Both the position numbers and the translations under genes were made by a program. From Hydrogenimonas sp. (lineage in GTDB: Bacteria > Campylobacterota > Campylobacteria > Campylobacterales > Hydrogenimonadaceae), in contig JAKIUX010000044.1 of NCBI GenBank assembly GCA_021647345.1, positions 1 to 7,086 of the forward strand: DNA of 7,086 bases. Reading direction: 5' to 3'. The notes under the pieces are model-generated. The model made no database searches and was not told the DNA's origin. It saw nothing but the letters and a program-made list of their open reading frames with translations. Positions 1-6,450 of this stretch are shown one piece after another (the first letter of the stretch is position 1; every line of letters starts with the position of its first letter).

Positions 1-671
1 AACTTAAGCTCGAAAACAGAGAGCTTGCAGATATCTTTCTCGGCAAGATAAAGTATTGGGACGACAAGAGAATAGCGGAGGACAACCCGGGCCTTAAGCT
101 CCCCCATAAAGAAATAGTTGTATGCCATAGAGCCGACGGCTCCGGGACAACCTTCAACTTTAGCTACTTTCTCGCTCATGTCAGTTCGGAGTGGGCAGAC
201 AATGTTGGAATCGGCAAAGCTCTCGACTGGCCGACAGGCTTAGGCGGAAAAGGCAATGAGGGAGTATCGAGCCTTATAGCTCAAAATCCGTACAGCATTG
301 GATATGTAGAGTATGCCTACAAGCAAAAAAACGGCTTTGGCGCCGCTACACTTCAAACAAAGAGCGGCAAGTGGGTAGAGGCCAAAGAGGAGAATTTCAA
401 AGCGGCAGCAAAGTATGCCAAATGGACCCCAAAAGAGCACTTCTATCAGATATTGGCTCTGCAGCCAGGCGACAACAGCTACCCGATAGTTGCGGCTACT
501 TTTATTCTTCTTCCTAGAGAAAAGACAGAAATAAACAAAGAGGTGGTAAAATTCTTTGACTTCGCATTTAATAATGGGGACGAAGACGCTAAGAAACTGG
601 GGTATATTCCGCTTCCGGCAGCAACGAAAGATATGATTCGAAGCTACTGGAAAGAGCACGGAATATATTAG
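1..671 (+). CDS. pstS: PstS, periplasmic phosphate-binding protein of the Pst ABC transporter (5' end cut by window)
   Basis: This is the substrate-binding subunit of the high-affinity phosphate ABC transporter; it captures inorganic phosphate in the periplasm and delivers it to PstC/PstA. The reading frame runs from base 3 to the TAG at 669-671, giving 222 visible residues. The family signature HRADGSGTTFNFSYFL begins at visible residue 42. By alignment from memory with E. coli PstS, its R43, D45, S47, G48 and T49 match the phosphate-coordinating Arg135, Asp137, Ser139, Gly140 and Thr141. Upstream, ELADIFLGKIKYWDD is the usual PstS segment, and IGYVEYAYKQKN and DNSYPI are further conserved blocks. 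Complete PstS proteins are about 330-350 residues, so roughly 110-125 residues, including the signal peptide, lie left of the window. A porin follows after 60 bases, and pstCAB comes only after that. Identity is secure; only the start is unseen. Confidence 0.96.
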   Translation, partial: LKLENRELADIFLGKIKYWDDKRIAEDNPGLKLPHKEIVVCHRADGSGTTFNFSYFLAHVSSEWADNVGIGKALDWPTGLGGKGNEGVSSLIAQNPYSIGYVEYAYKQKNGFGAATLQTKSGKWVEAKEENFKAAAKYAKWTPKEHFYQILALQPGDNSYPIVAATFILLPREKTEINKEVVKFFDFAFNNGDEDAKKLGYIPLPAATKDMIRSYWKEHGIY

Positions 672-680
672 TCGAAAATC

Positions 681-699
681 GGGCGGAGAGGCTCCGCTC
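681..699 (+). repeat. Short GC-rich stem-loop between pstS and the porin gene
   Basis: GGGCGGAG (681-688) pairs with CTCCGCTC (692-699) around a three-base loop, giving eight pairs with one G-U wobble. It starts nine bases after the pstS stop. It is followed by TAAATTAAAAC rather than a T-run, so it does not look like a full intrinsic terminator. It could be a partial terminator or a 3'-end stabiliser that lets pstS be made in excess of the genes behind it; this is inference from position only. Confidence 0.5.
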
Positions 700-716
700 T
701 AAATTAAAACTTGAAA

Positions 717-723
717 AAGGGAG
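717..723 (+). promoter_or_regulatory. Ribosome binding site fixing the porin start at ATG 732
   Basis: AAGGGAG ends eight bases before ATG 732, a normal spacing. An in-frame TTG at 711 lies upstream of this site and would place the Shine-Dalgarno inside the gene. Starting at 732 also puts the charged MRK directly before the hydrophobic signal-peptide core. The ATG is therefore preferred. Confidence 0.8.
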
Positions 724-731
724 ATAAAACG

Positions 732-1940
732 ATGAGAAAAACGATACTTTCAGCAGTAGCCGCTTCAATGGTGGCATCTACATTGTCTGCGGGAGCAATA
801 ACACTCTACCAAGACAAAAACACAGGGGCAATCTATACTAAGCCGGGCGAGAATAGAGTCGAGCTTGGTGATTTCGTAAGTGCCAAAGAGCAGTATGTTG
901 AAGATCAGATAAAATACTCCAAAATAGACAAAAAGCTCGGAGTCAAAGTAAAAGCTAAAGTTCCGGTACTTAAATTCAGCGGAAAACACTACTTAGGCTA
1001 CACTTACACTGATGACAAAACCGATGCAAATCAAGATAGTAGTACTTTTGAGACAAGAAGAAACTATTTTCAGGTCAAAGCTTACTGGAATAAGCATGAC
1101 TACATAAGAATAACTCTTGACACTTATCAAAATATTGAAAATGACTGGGCAGTGAGGCTCAAGTACGCATATATCTTTCTAAGCGACGTGCTTCCAAACA
1201 CAGGAGTTGAGTTTGGTCAATCTCACCGCTCTTGGATAGATTGGGAGGAGCACCACGGATGGTGGTACCGCTCTATCTCCAAAACTTTTATCGAAGATAA
1301 ACACGCTGCTGATCTGACCAATTCGGCGGATATCGGAGTGAATTTTAAAACAAAAACTCCATATTTCAGCTCTGAATTAGGTGTATATAACGGCGAAGGG
1401 TACCATGGCAAGCATGAAGGTACAGAGATGTCTTACGAGTGGAGATTAACCGCCAACATTCTTGGCACAGGAAAGAAGAAGGTACATATGGATGACGAGT
1501 ATTTCGACATCTCTTTCACCGGACAATATAACCTCGACAACTACTATAAATTGGATGCTAACGGAAATCCGTCAAAAAAGAAGTGGTGGGGAGTGCACGC
1601 AGTTTACAACCAGCCTAAGTTTCTGATAGCCGGTATGTATGTAGACTCATCTTCAAGCACATACAATAGCGGCAAAGGAAGAGGCACAGGATATAGCTTT
1701 AACGGCGAATTCCGCCCGGTTGAAAAATGGTCTATTTTGGGACGCTACGACTACTGGAAAGTTGAAAGTGATGCAGAAGCGGGCGCCTATGCAGGTAAAG
1801 AGAAAGATCAATATATCATTGGTGCCGCATATGACTACAACAAAAACGTGAAATTCATAGGAAACATCACTTCATACGACGATAAGGTAAACAAAGCAAA
1901 AGCCGACAACTTTATGTTTACTGCCGAAGTGCACTGGTAG
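732..1940 (+). CDS. Outer-membrane beta-barrel porin, probably phosphate-selective (OprO/OprP-like)
   Basis: The product is a 402-residue outer-membrane porin precursor. A Sec signal peptide is clear: MRK, then an alanine/valine-rich core, with likely cleavage after the AGA at residues 20-22 to give a mature start ITLYQDK. The rest is alternating aromatic and polar sequence rich in Tyr, Trp, Lys and Asp, as in beta-barrels, and the last residues FTAEVHW end in the aromatic residue typical of barrel-assembly signals. Segments such as TRRNYFQVKAYW, GVEFGQSHRSWIDWEEHHGW and NSADIGVNFKTK resemble, from memory, porins annotated as OprO/OprP-like in Campylobacterota. Its position between pstS and pstC suggests it supplies phosphate to PstS. 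Anion or phosphate selectivity is inferred from location and lysine richness, not seen directly. It could instead be a general porin. A probable terminator lies about 135 bases downstream. Confidence 0.8.
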   Translation: MRKTILSAVAASMVASTLSAGAITLYQDKNTGAIYTKPGENRVELGDFVSAKEQYVEDQIKYSKIDKKLGVKVKAKVPVLKFSGKHYLGYTYTDDKTDANQDSSTFETRRNYFQVKAYWNKHDYIRITLDTYQNIENDWAVRLKYAYIFLSDVLPNTGVEFGQSHRSWIDWEEHHGWWYRSISKTFIEDKHAADLTNSADIGVNFKTKTPYFSSELGVYNGEGYHGKHEGTEMSYEWRLTANILGTGKKKVHMDDEYFDISFTGQYNLDNYYKLDANGNPSKKKWWGVHAVYNQPKFLIAGMYVDSSSSTYNSGKGRGTGYSFNGEFRPVEKWSILGRYDYWKVESDAEAGAYAGKEKDQYIIGAAYDYNKNVKFIGNITSYDDKVNKAKADNFMFTAEVHW

Positions 1941-1966
1941 GATGCGCTCATATAGATAAATTATAT

Positions 1967-1993
1967 ACCGTTCGGGCTAAACTGCCCCGCGGT
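1967..1993 (+). repeat. Bulged hairpin just after the porin gene
   Basis: ACCG (1967-1970) pairs with CGGT (1990-1993), and after small bulges CGGGC (1973-1977) pairs with G and GCCC on the 3' side around a TAAACT loop. This gives about nine pairs interrupted by a TT bulge and a single C bulge. No T-run follows. It may be part of a structured porin 3' untranslated region; the fold is by eye only. Confidence 0.35.
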
Positions 1994-2008
1994 ACAGCCG
2001 ATTATATC

Positions 2009-2056
2009 TTGCAGTCTCAAATGAGCCATTATCTAGATGGCTCAAAGAGCTTGCAA
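2009..2056 (+). repeat. Long imperfect stem-loop in the porin-pstC spacer
   Basis: The core is a perfect eight-base inverted repeat, TGAGCCAT (2022-2029) and ATGGCTCA (2037-2044), around a seven-base loop. Outside it, CTC (2016-2018) can pair with GAG (2047-2049), and TTGCAG (2009-2014) can pair with TTGCAA (2051-2056), including one G-U. One single mismatch and one 3x2 internal loop separate the helices. The total is about 17 pairs over 48 bases in non-coding DNA, more than expected by chance. No T-run follows, so it is not itself a terminator. It lies upstream of the pstC promoter and would belong to the porin transcript's 3' end, or to a small RNA. Confidence 0.55.
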
Positions 2057-2075
2057 ATTTCACTCTTACTTCCTT

Positions 2076-2098
2076 AGGCCGGTCTACCGGCCTTTCTT
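2076..2098 (+). terminator. Probable intrinsic terminator after the porin gene
   Basis: AGGCCGGT (2076-2083) and ACCGGCCT (2086-2093) are a perfect eight-base inverted repeat; with a realistic four-base loop, seven GC-rich pairs form. The stem runs into TTCTT, a short, interrupted T-tract. It sits after the porin and before the pstC promoter, where a transcript boundary is expected. The weak T-run means termination may be partial, leaving some read-through into pstCAB. Confidence 0.7.
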
Positions 2099-2125
2099 AC
2101 ATCTACCATCCAACATTAAAACTTT

Positions 2126-2141
2126 GTAACATTTCTGAAAC
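2126..2141 (-). promoter_or_regulatory. Pho box (PhosR/PhoB-type operator) upstream of pstC
   Basis: On the + strand the sequence is GTAAC A TTTC T GAAAC, two five-base direct repeats with an 11-base period. Read on the - strand it is GTTTC A GAAA T GTTAC. The Campylobacter jejuni PhosR box, as I recall it, is GTTTCNAAAANGTTTC, so 12 of the 14 fixed positions match. The 11-base repeat is also the layout of the classical E. coli Pho box. The box ends ten bases before a perfect TATAAT, occupying the place of a -35 element, which is the geometry of activator-dependent Pho promoters. Activation under phosphate starvation is the expected outcome. No regulator gene is in the window. Confidence 0.72.
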
Positions 2142-2151
2142 AGAAGCTCAA

Positions 2152-2157
2152 TATAAT
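2152..2157 (+). promoter_or_regulatory. -10 element of the pstCAB promoter
   Basis: A perfect TATAAT lies 34 bases before the pstC start codon. No -35 consensus precedes it; the Pho box sits there instead. Transcription would begin near 2164, leaving a leader of roughly 28 bases that holds the ribosome site. pstCAB therefore appears to have its own promoter separate from pstS and the porin. Confidence 0.75.
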
Positions 2158-2180
2158 TGCTCAGTTTTTCAATCTCAGAC

Positions 2181-2187
2181 AAGGAAC
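2181..2187 (+). promoter_or_regulatory. Ribosome binding site for pstC (GTG start)
   Basis: AAGGAAC ends four bases before GTG 2192, with the purine core AAGGA at 2181-2185. It supports GTG as the initiator; the product then begins MNRTLD directly before the first membrane helix, as in PstC relatives. Confidence 0.7.
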
Positions 2188-2191
2188 GGGC

Positions 2192-3055
2192 GTGAACCGC
2201 ACTCTCGATATCATTTTTCACAACACAACACGCTTCTTTGCGCTTTCGGTACTTGTAGTTCTTGGTGCACTATTTTTCGTTCTCTTCAACGAAGCGAAAC
2301 CGGCGATAGATGCTTTTGGGCTTGAGTTTTTGACCAACAGCAAATGGGCTCCGAATATGGAGATTTTCGGAGGATATCCGGCCATTTACGGCTCTATCGT
2401 CTCTACGATTATCGCTATGGCTATAGCAACCCCGATAGCCATTGGCATCGCCATCTTTCTAAGCGAACTCGCACCCCCCTGGCTTGCATATATTGTCGGC
2501 ATGGCTATAGAGCTGCTTGCGGCTATTCCATCTATTATCTACGGTATGTGGGGCCTTTTTTACCTCGCACCGCTTCTTAGAGATATATGGGGAGGCAACG
2601 GTCTTGGCCTTGCAACAGCAGGCATAGTTTTATCTATTATGATTCTTCCGTTTATGGCGGCCATAACAAGAGATGCTATGAAAACCACTCCCGCCATACT
2701 AAAAGAGTCTGCCTACGGAATGGGCGCTACGCGATGGGAGGTGTTAAAAGATGTCGTTATTCCGTATGTTAAAAGCGGCATAATCGGTTCCATTATTTTA
2801 GCACTCGGACGTGCCATAGGGGAGACTATGGCTGTTACATTTGTTATGGGCAACGCTCACAAAATACCAGACTCTATTTTTAAACCGGCTACTAGCATTC
2901 CAGTTACATTGGCCAATGAGTTTACCGAAGCAGATACAGATCTGTACTACTCTAGTCTATTTTACCTTGCTCTAATACTTCTTGTAATCAGCTTTACTGT
3001 TATTGCCATAGCAAAATTTTGGTTTTTAAGAAACCTTCAGGAGCAAAAAGTATGA
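2192..3055 (+). CDS. pstC: PstC, phosphate ABC transporter permease subunit
   Basis: This is one of the two inner-membrane subunits forming the phosphate channel of PstSCAB2. The 287-residue product has about six hydrophobic helices. The first is near residues 14-32, then comes a periplasmic loop (FNEAKPAIDAFGLEFLTNSKW), then helices from about residue 64. The cytoplasmic coupling (EAA) loop that docks onto PstB is at about residues 171-190, KESAYGMGATRWEVLKDVVIP, with the conserved glycine of such loops. ALGRAIGETMAVTFVMGN following it is a strongly conserved PstC/PstA block. Length is slightly below E. coli PstC (319). The GTG start is supported by AAGGAAC upstream. The stop overlaps the pstA start as ATGA at 3052-3055, implying coupled translation. 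Expression is probably driven by the Pho box promoter at 2126-2157. Confidence 0.96.
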   Translation: MNRTLDIIFHNTTRFFALSVLVVLGALFFVLFNEAKPAIDAFGLEFLTNSKWAPNMEIFGGYPAIYGSIVSTIIAMAIATPIAIGIAIFLSELAPPWLAYIVGMAIELLAAIPSIIYGMWGLFYLAPLLRDIWGGNGLGLATAGIVLSIMILPFMAAITRDAMKTTPAILKESAYGMGATRWEVLKDVVIPYVKSGIIGSIILALGRAIGETMAVTFVMGNAHKIPDSIFKPATSIPVTLANEFTEADTDLYYSSLFYLALILLVISFTVIAIAKFWFLRNLQEQKV

Positions 3056-3900
3056 CACTACAAGAAAGAAGAATTCTGCTTAATAAAGTTATTATGATCC
3101 TATCTACGACCGCTGCGCTTTTGGGAATAATATTTCTTTTTTGGATCATAGCGGTTCTATTTTACAAAGGTTTTACCGCCTTAAATCTTAATATATTTGT
3201 TCACGACATGGCTCCGCCGGGAAGAGAGCCGAGCGGTCTTAGAAACGCCCTTGTAGGACAACTTATACTTGTTCTTGGAGCCTCTGCGATAGGAGTTCCT
3301 ATTGGTGTTCTTGCAGGAACATATCTTAGTGAGTACGGCGGCAAAAAGAGCAGACTCGCCCGCCTAATAAGAGATATCTCAGACATTATGATGAGTACTC
3401 CAAGTATCGTCATAGGCGCTTTTATTTACGCTATCTTGGTAGCCCCCATGGGCCACTTCCGCGGCTGGGCAGGAATTGCGGCGCTTGTTGTTATGATGAT
3501 ACCCATAGTGCTTAGAACTACCGACGATATGCTTCAGCTTGTACCAGGAAGCTTAAGAGAGGCGGCGATCGCGCTTGGTGCACCTAAATATAAGATGATA
3601 ATTCAGGTGGTCTACAGAGGCGCAAAGACCGGAATGTTAACTGGCATCTTACTCTCAATTGCAAGAATTGCCGGCGAAACAGCACCGCTTCTTTTTACCT
3701 CATTTAGCAACAACTTCTATTCTACAGACCTTAACAACCCGATAGCATCGCTAACGGTCACAATGTACAACTACGCTACAAGTCCATATGAAGATTGGAT
3801 TGACCAAGGGTGGGCTGCCGCACTGATACTAGCTCTTTTCGTATTGGGTGCGAATATCATAGGACGCATAATAATCAGAAAGAGAAAAGGAGAGCATTAA
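3052..3900 (+). CDS. pstA: PstA, phosphate ABC transporter permease subunit
   Basis: This is the second channel subunit, pairing with PstC in the inner membrane. The 282-residue product has six predicted hydrophobic helices, the first at about residues 13-38. The coupling loop for PstB is at about residues 169-189, [20 protein letters not shown], close to the canonical EAA-G pattern. [17 protein letters not shown] after it is the conserved PstA block that distinguishes it from PstC. The start at ATG 3052 is chosen because AGGAG (3039-3043) lies eight bases upstream and the ATG overlaps the pstC stop as ATGA. An upstream in-frame TTG at 3019 would only add residues inside pstC. The TAA stop shares its last base with the pstB ATG (TAATG, 3898-3902). 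Length is close to E. coli PstA (296). Confidence 0.96.
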   Translation: MTLQERRILLNKVIMILSTTAALLGIIFLFWIIAVLFYKGFTALNLNIFVHDMAPPGREPSGLRNALVGQLILVLGASAIGVPIGVLAGTYLSEYGGKKSRLARLIRDISDIMMSTPSIVIGAFIYAILVAPMGHFRGWAGIAALVVMMIPIVLRTTDDMLQLVPGSLREAAIALGAPKYKMIIQVVYRGAKTGMLTGILLSIARIAGETAPLLFTSFSNNFYSTDLNNPIASLTVTMYNYATSPYEDWIDQGWAAALILALFVLGANIIGRIIIRKRKGEH

Positions 3901-4685
3901 TGGCCACTATTTGCGAAGTAACCCATGAGCATATTATAGAGGTTGAAAATTTTAGCTTCTACTACGCAGGAGTCGACACGCCAAACCTAAAAAATATAAA
4001 TATGCCGATAGGCAAAGGTGCCGTCACAGCTCTCATTGGGCCAAGCGGCTGCGGTAAGACAACCCTTCTTAGATGTTTTAACCGAATGCATGACCTATAC
4101 CCCGGCAACAGGTATGAGGGCAAGATACTTTTAGAGGGGCACAATATACTAGATAAAAACGAAGATCTAATAAAGCTCAGAACCAAAATAGGGATGATCT
4201 TTCAAAAGCCTACTCCGTTTCCTATGAGCATATACGATAACGTGGCATACGGTTTGCGTCTTCAAGGCATTAAGAGTAAAAGCGAGCTTGACGGCAGAGT
4301 TGAAAAGGCTTTGAAAGATGAAGCTTTATGGAAAGAGGTTGGAGATAGGCTAAAGTCGCCGGGTACAGCACTCTCCGGAGGACAGCAGCAGCGCCTATGT
4401 ATAGCACGCGCGGTAGCAGTTGAGCCGGAAGTTCTCCTTTTTGATGAACCTACATCTGCCCTCGATCCAATCTCTACACAAGCGATAGAGGAGCTTATAA
4501 CCAAGCTAAAAGAAAAGGTGACCATCATAATCGTCACACACAATATGCAGCAAGCCGCAAGAGTCAGCGACTACACCGCATTTATGTATCTTGGAGACCT
4601 AATAGAGCTTGGAGTAACCGAAGAGCTCTTCATAACTCCAAAAGAGGAGATGACAGAGCAGTATATAACCGGTAAATTCGGCTGA
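3900..4685 (+). CDS. pstB: PstB, phosphate ABC transporter ATP-binding protein
   Basis: This is the cytoplasmic ATPase that powers phosphate import as a dimer beneath PstC/PstA. All ABC motifs are intact in 261 residues: Walker [10 protein letters not shown] at 47-55, the Q-loop at Gln102 in [15 protein letters not shown], signature LSGGQQQR at 158-165, Walker B VLLFDEP with Asp182 and catalytic Glu183, the D-loop SALD, and the switch His214 in [13 protein letters not shown]. The [10 protein letters not shown] and C-terminal [24 protein letters not shown] segments are characteristic of PstB rather than other ABC ATPases. The start is ATG 3900, with AAGGAGA at 3887-3893 inside the end of pstA; a longer in-frame reading from 3810 would overlap pstA by 90 bases and lack family support. 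No phoU follows, although phoU often comes directly after pstB in other bacteria. Confidence 0.97.
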   Translation: MATICEVTHEHIIEVENFSFYYAGVDTPNLKNINMPIGKGAVTALIGPSGCGKTTLLRCFNRMHDLYPGNRYEGKILLEGHNILDKNEDLIKLRTKIGMIFQKPTPFPMSIYDNVAYGLRLQGIKSKSELDGRVEKALKDEALWKEVGDRLKSPGTALSGGQQQRLCIARAVAVEPEVLLFDEPTSALDPISTQAIEELITKLKEKVTIIIVTHNMQQAARVSDYTAFMYLGDLIELGVTEELFITPKEEMTEQYITGKFG

Positions 4686-4771
4686 GATATTGAAGCTTTT
4701 TCACGGTAGCGCATTTTTGGCTCTCATCGTTTTTTCTAGCGAAGATATGGTTTATTTGAGCGTCAGTTCCT

Positions 4772-4777
4772 TACAAT
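4772..4777 (+). promoter_or_regulatory. Candidate -10 element in the pstB-pit spacer
   Basis: TACAAT matches the -10 consensus at five of six positions and is preceded by T-rich sequence, including a T6 run near 4730, as is common in Campylobacterota promoters that lack a -35. Transcription would start near 4784, about 70 bases before the transporter gene. No convincing terminator is visible in 4686-4771, so pit could also be read from pstCAB. This is a weak call. Confidence 0.3.
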
Positions 4778-4817
4778 ACCATCTCCCGCTCTCTTTGGCA
4801 ATTTTAATCTATCCTTT

Positions 4818-4833
4818 GCTACCATTTCGTAAC
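4818..4833. promoter_or_regulatory. Weak Pho-box-like sequence upstream of the PiT gene
   Basis: The + strand reads GCTAC C ATTT C GTAAC, the same 11-base-period layout as the site before pstC. It agrees with the same-strand form GAAAC-N-TTTT-N-GAAAC at 10 of 14 fixed positions. The 21-base stretches around the two sites align without gaps at about 14 positions. No good -10 lies at the activating distance; the box is downstream of the only candidate -10, so repression would be more natural than activation if it is real. Confidence 0.3.
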
Positions 4834-4856
4834 ATCTATTTAAAAGGTTTCCGTGT

Positions 4857-6440
4857 ATGGAGATAAACACATTCGAAAAGATGCAAAAAAAGGCTGTCAA
4901 AAAGAGCAGGCTCGATTTTCTCTATCTTGGAATATCTCTAGTTTTCATGGCGATAGTCTTAATAGCCACCTACAATAAGATACCGGGCAACCCGTTTTTG
5001 GCTGTCGCAGCACTATTTGGGGCGTATATGGCTATGAATATCGGAGCCAATGATGTTGCAAACAACGTTGGGCCTGCAGTTGGTTCAAAAGCGCTTACAA
5101 TGACAGGAGCCATAGTAATAGCGGCCATATTTGAATCTGCGGGTGCGCTATTAGCGGGAGGGGACGTTACCGGAACTATAAAAAAAGGGATAATAGATCC
5201 GGCAGCTTTTGCCGATCCGCTCTACTTTGTATGGGCAATGACAGCGGCACTTCTTGCAGCAGCTCTCTGGCTAAATCTTGCTACATGGCTAAAAGCTCCC
5301 GTCTCCACAACCCACTCCATTGTCGGCGGCGTTATGGGCGGCGGGATAGCCGCAGCAGGAACTTTCAGCATTGTAGCATGGGGTACAATGGGCAAAATTG
5401 CCGCAAGCTGGGTCATCTCACCTGTACTTGGCGGAGCAATAGCGGCAGGATTTTTGTATGCCATAAAAAAGAGTATTCTATTTAAAGAGAATACTAAAGA
5501 GGCCGCAATGAAGCTTGTACCCATATATGTGGCGATAATGGGGTGGGCTCTTGTAACGTACCTTATCTTAAAAGGTATGAAAAAGGTTGTAAAGCTTGGT
5601 TTTCCCACAGCGGCCGGCCTGGGTATAGTAGGTGCAATCATAATATTTTTCATAGTAACAAAGGCTATCTCCAAATACTCCGACAATCTTGGTAACGACA
5701 GAGAGAGTGTCAATAAGCTTTTTACGATTCCGCTAATATTTGCGGCCGCGCTTCTTAGCTTCGCTCACGGAGCCAACGATGTAGCAAATGCCGTAGGGCC
5801 GCTTGCGGGCATATATGACGCATTGGCACACGATACCGTCTCAACAAAAGCCGCTATACCGCTATGGGTGATGATTATAGGTGCGGTAGGAATCTCTTTG
5901 GGACTTGCTCTTTATGGACCCAAACTCATAAAAACAGTAGGGGGCGAGATAACCGAGCTTGATCAGATAAGAGCTTTCTGTATCGCGTTGGCGGCGGCTA
6001 TAACGGTTATTGTTGCCTCGCAGCTTGGGCTTCCGGTCAGCTCGACTCATATTGCACTCGGAGGAGTCTTTGGGGTAGGCTTCCTAAGAGAGTGGCTTGA
6101 CAGAACTCAGCGTCTCGAATATAGAATCAAAGAAGAGGAGCAAAAACTCAAAGAGTTAAAATCAAAATCTCAAGCATACAAAAATGAGCTTAAAAGCCTT
6201 GAGGCAAAAGAGAATAAAACTCAACAAGATTATGAGAGAATCGTCCGCCTTTTTGAGCTTATCTCAGAGCATGAGAAGTTGATTAAAAAAGAGAATAAAG
6301 CTCTCAAAAATGTATATAAAACAAAATATGTCCAAAGGAGCGCTTTTAAAAAGATTGTTGCGGCATGGATTATTACAGTCCCTGTGGCGGCGCTGCTGTC
6401 TGCTGCAATATTCTTTTTAATTAAAGGAATCATGGTTTAA
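4857..6440 (+). CDS. PiT-family (PHO4) inorganic phosphate transporter with C-terminal coiled-coil insertion
   Basis: This is an inner-membrane, ion-gradient-driven, lower-affinity phosphate transporter of the PitA/PHO4 family, 527 residues. The two diagnostic inverted repeats are present: GANDVANNVGPAVGSKALT at 63-81 and GANDVANAVGPLAG at 305-318. Each is followed by its partner motif, VSTTHSIVGGVMGGG in the first half and LPVSSTHIALGGVFGVGF in the second. About ten or more hydrophobic helices are visible. Residues about 416-490 form a long, very charged Lys/Glu-rich stretch with heptad-like leucines (LEYRIKEEEQKLKELKSKS and onward), predicted as a cytoplasmic coiled coil, inserted before the last helix (about 500-525). 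The start is ATG 4857 with AAAAGG nine bases upstream. It follows pstB by 171 bases. The cation used (H+ or Na+) cannot be told from sequence. Confidence 0.95.
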   Translation: MEINTFEKMQKKAVKKSRLDFLYLGISLVFMAIVLIATYNKIPGNPFLAVAALFGAYMAMNIGANDVANNVGPAVGSKALTMTGAIVIAAIFESAGALLAGGDVTGTIKKGIIDPAAFADPLYFVWAMTAALLAAALWLNLATWLKAPVSTTHSIVGGVMGGGIAAAGTFSIVAWGTMGKIAASWVISPVLGGAIAAGFLYAIKKSILFKENTKEAAMKLVPIYVAIMGWALVTYLILKGMKKVVKLGFPTAAGLGIVGAIIIFFIVTKAISKYSDNLGNDRESVNKLFTIPLIFAAALLSFAHGANDVANAVGPLAGIYDALAHDTVSTKAAIPLWVMIIGAVGISLGLALYGPKLIKTVGGEITELDQIRAFCIALAAAITVIVASQLGLPVSSTHIALGGVFGVGFLREWLDRTQRLEYRIKEEEQKLKELKSKSQAYKNELKSLEAKENKTQQDYERIVRLFELISEHEKLIKKENKALKNVYKTKYVQRSAFKKIVAAWIITVPVAALLSAAIFFLIKGIMV

Positions 6441-6450
6441 AATGGTGTCA

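Noticed and set aside
240..659. Long minus-strand open frame (139 codons) opposite pstS
   Set aside because: It lies wholly antisense to a confidently identified pstS, has no ribosome site or family resemblance, and its Cys/Phe/Leu-rich composition is what antisense of this codon usage gives.
711..731. Extension of the porin to TTG 711
   Set aside because: The seven extra residues (MKKGDKT) would precede a normal signal peptide and would read through the Shine-Dalgarno of ATG 732.
1170..2466. Shared 14-base string ATCTTTCTAAGCGA in the porin (near 1173) and in pstC (near 2453)
   Set aside because: Both copies encode ordinary FLS(D/E) residues in conserved proteins, with no similarity beyond the string, so this is most likely coincidence of codon use.
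4262..4543. Minus-strand open frame opposite pstB
   Set aside because: It overlaps the signature and Walker B region of an intact pstB and has Ser/Cys-rich, family-less sequence, so it is a shadow of the real gene.
4682..4735. TGAGA and TCTCA followed by a T6 run after pstB as a terminator
   Set aside because: The arms are only five bases with a loop of about 34 bases and the T-run is not directly after the stem; it does not meet a reasonable terminator standard.
4842..4851. AAAAGGTTTC before the PiT start as a Pho half-site
   Set aside because: It matches AAAANGTTTC, but the other half-site is absent (CTATT in place of GTTTC) and the bases are explained by the ribosome binding site.
5222..5713. 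Minus-strand open frame of 163 codons opposite the PiT gene
   Set aside because: It is antisense to conserved membrane helices of the transporter; its hydrophobic look reflects the complementary strand of a hydrophobic, alanine-rich protein, and there is no start signal.
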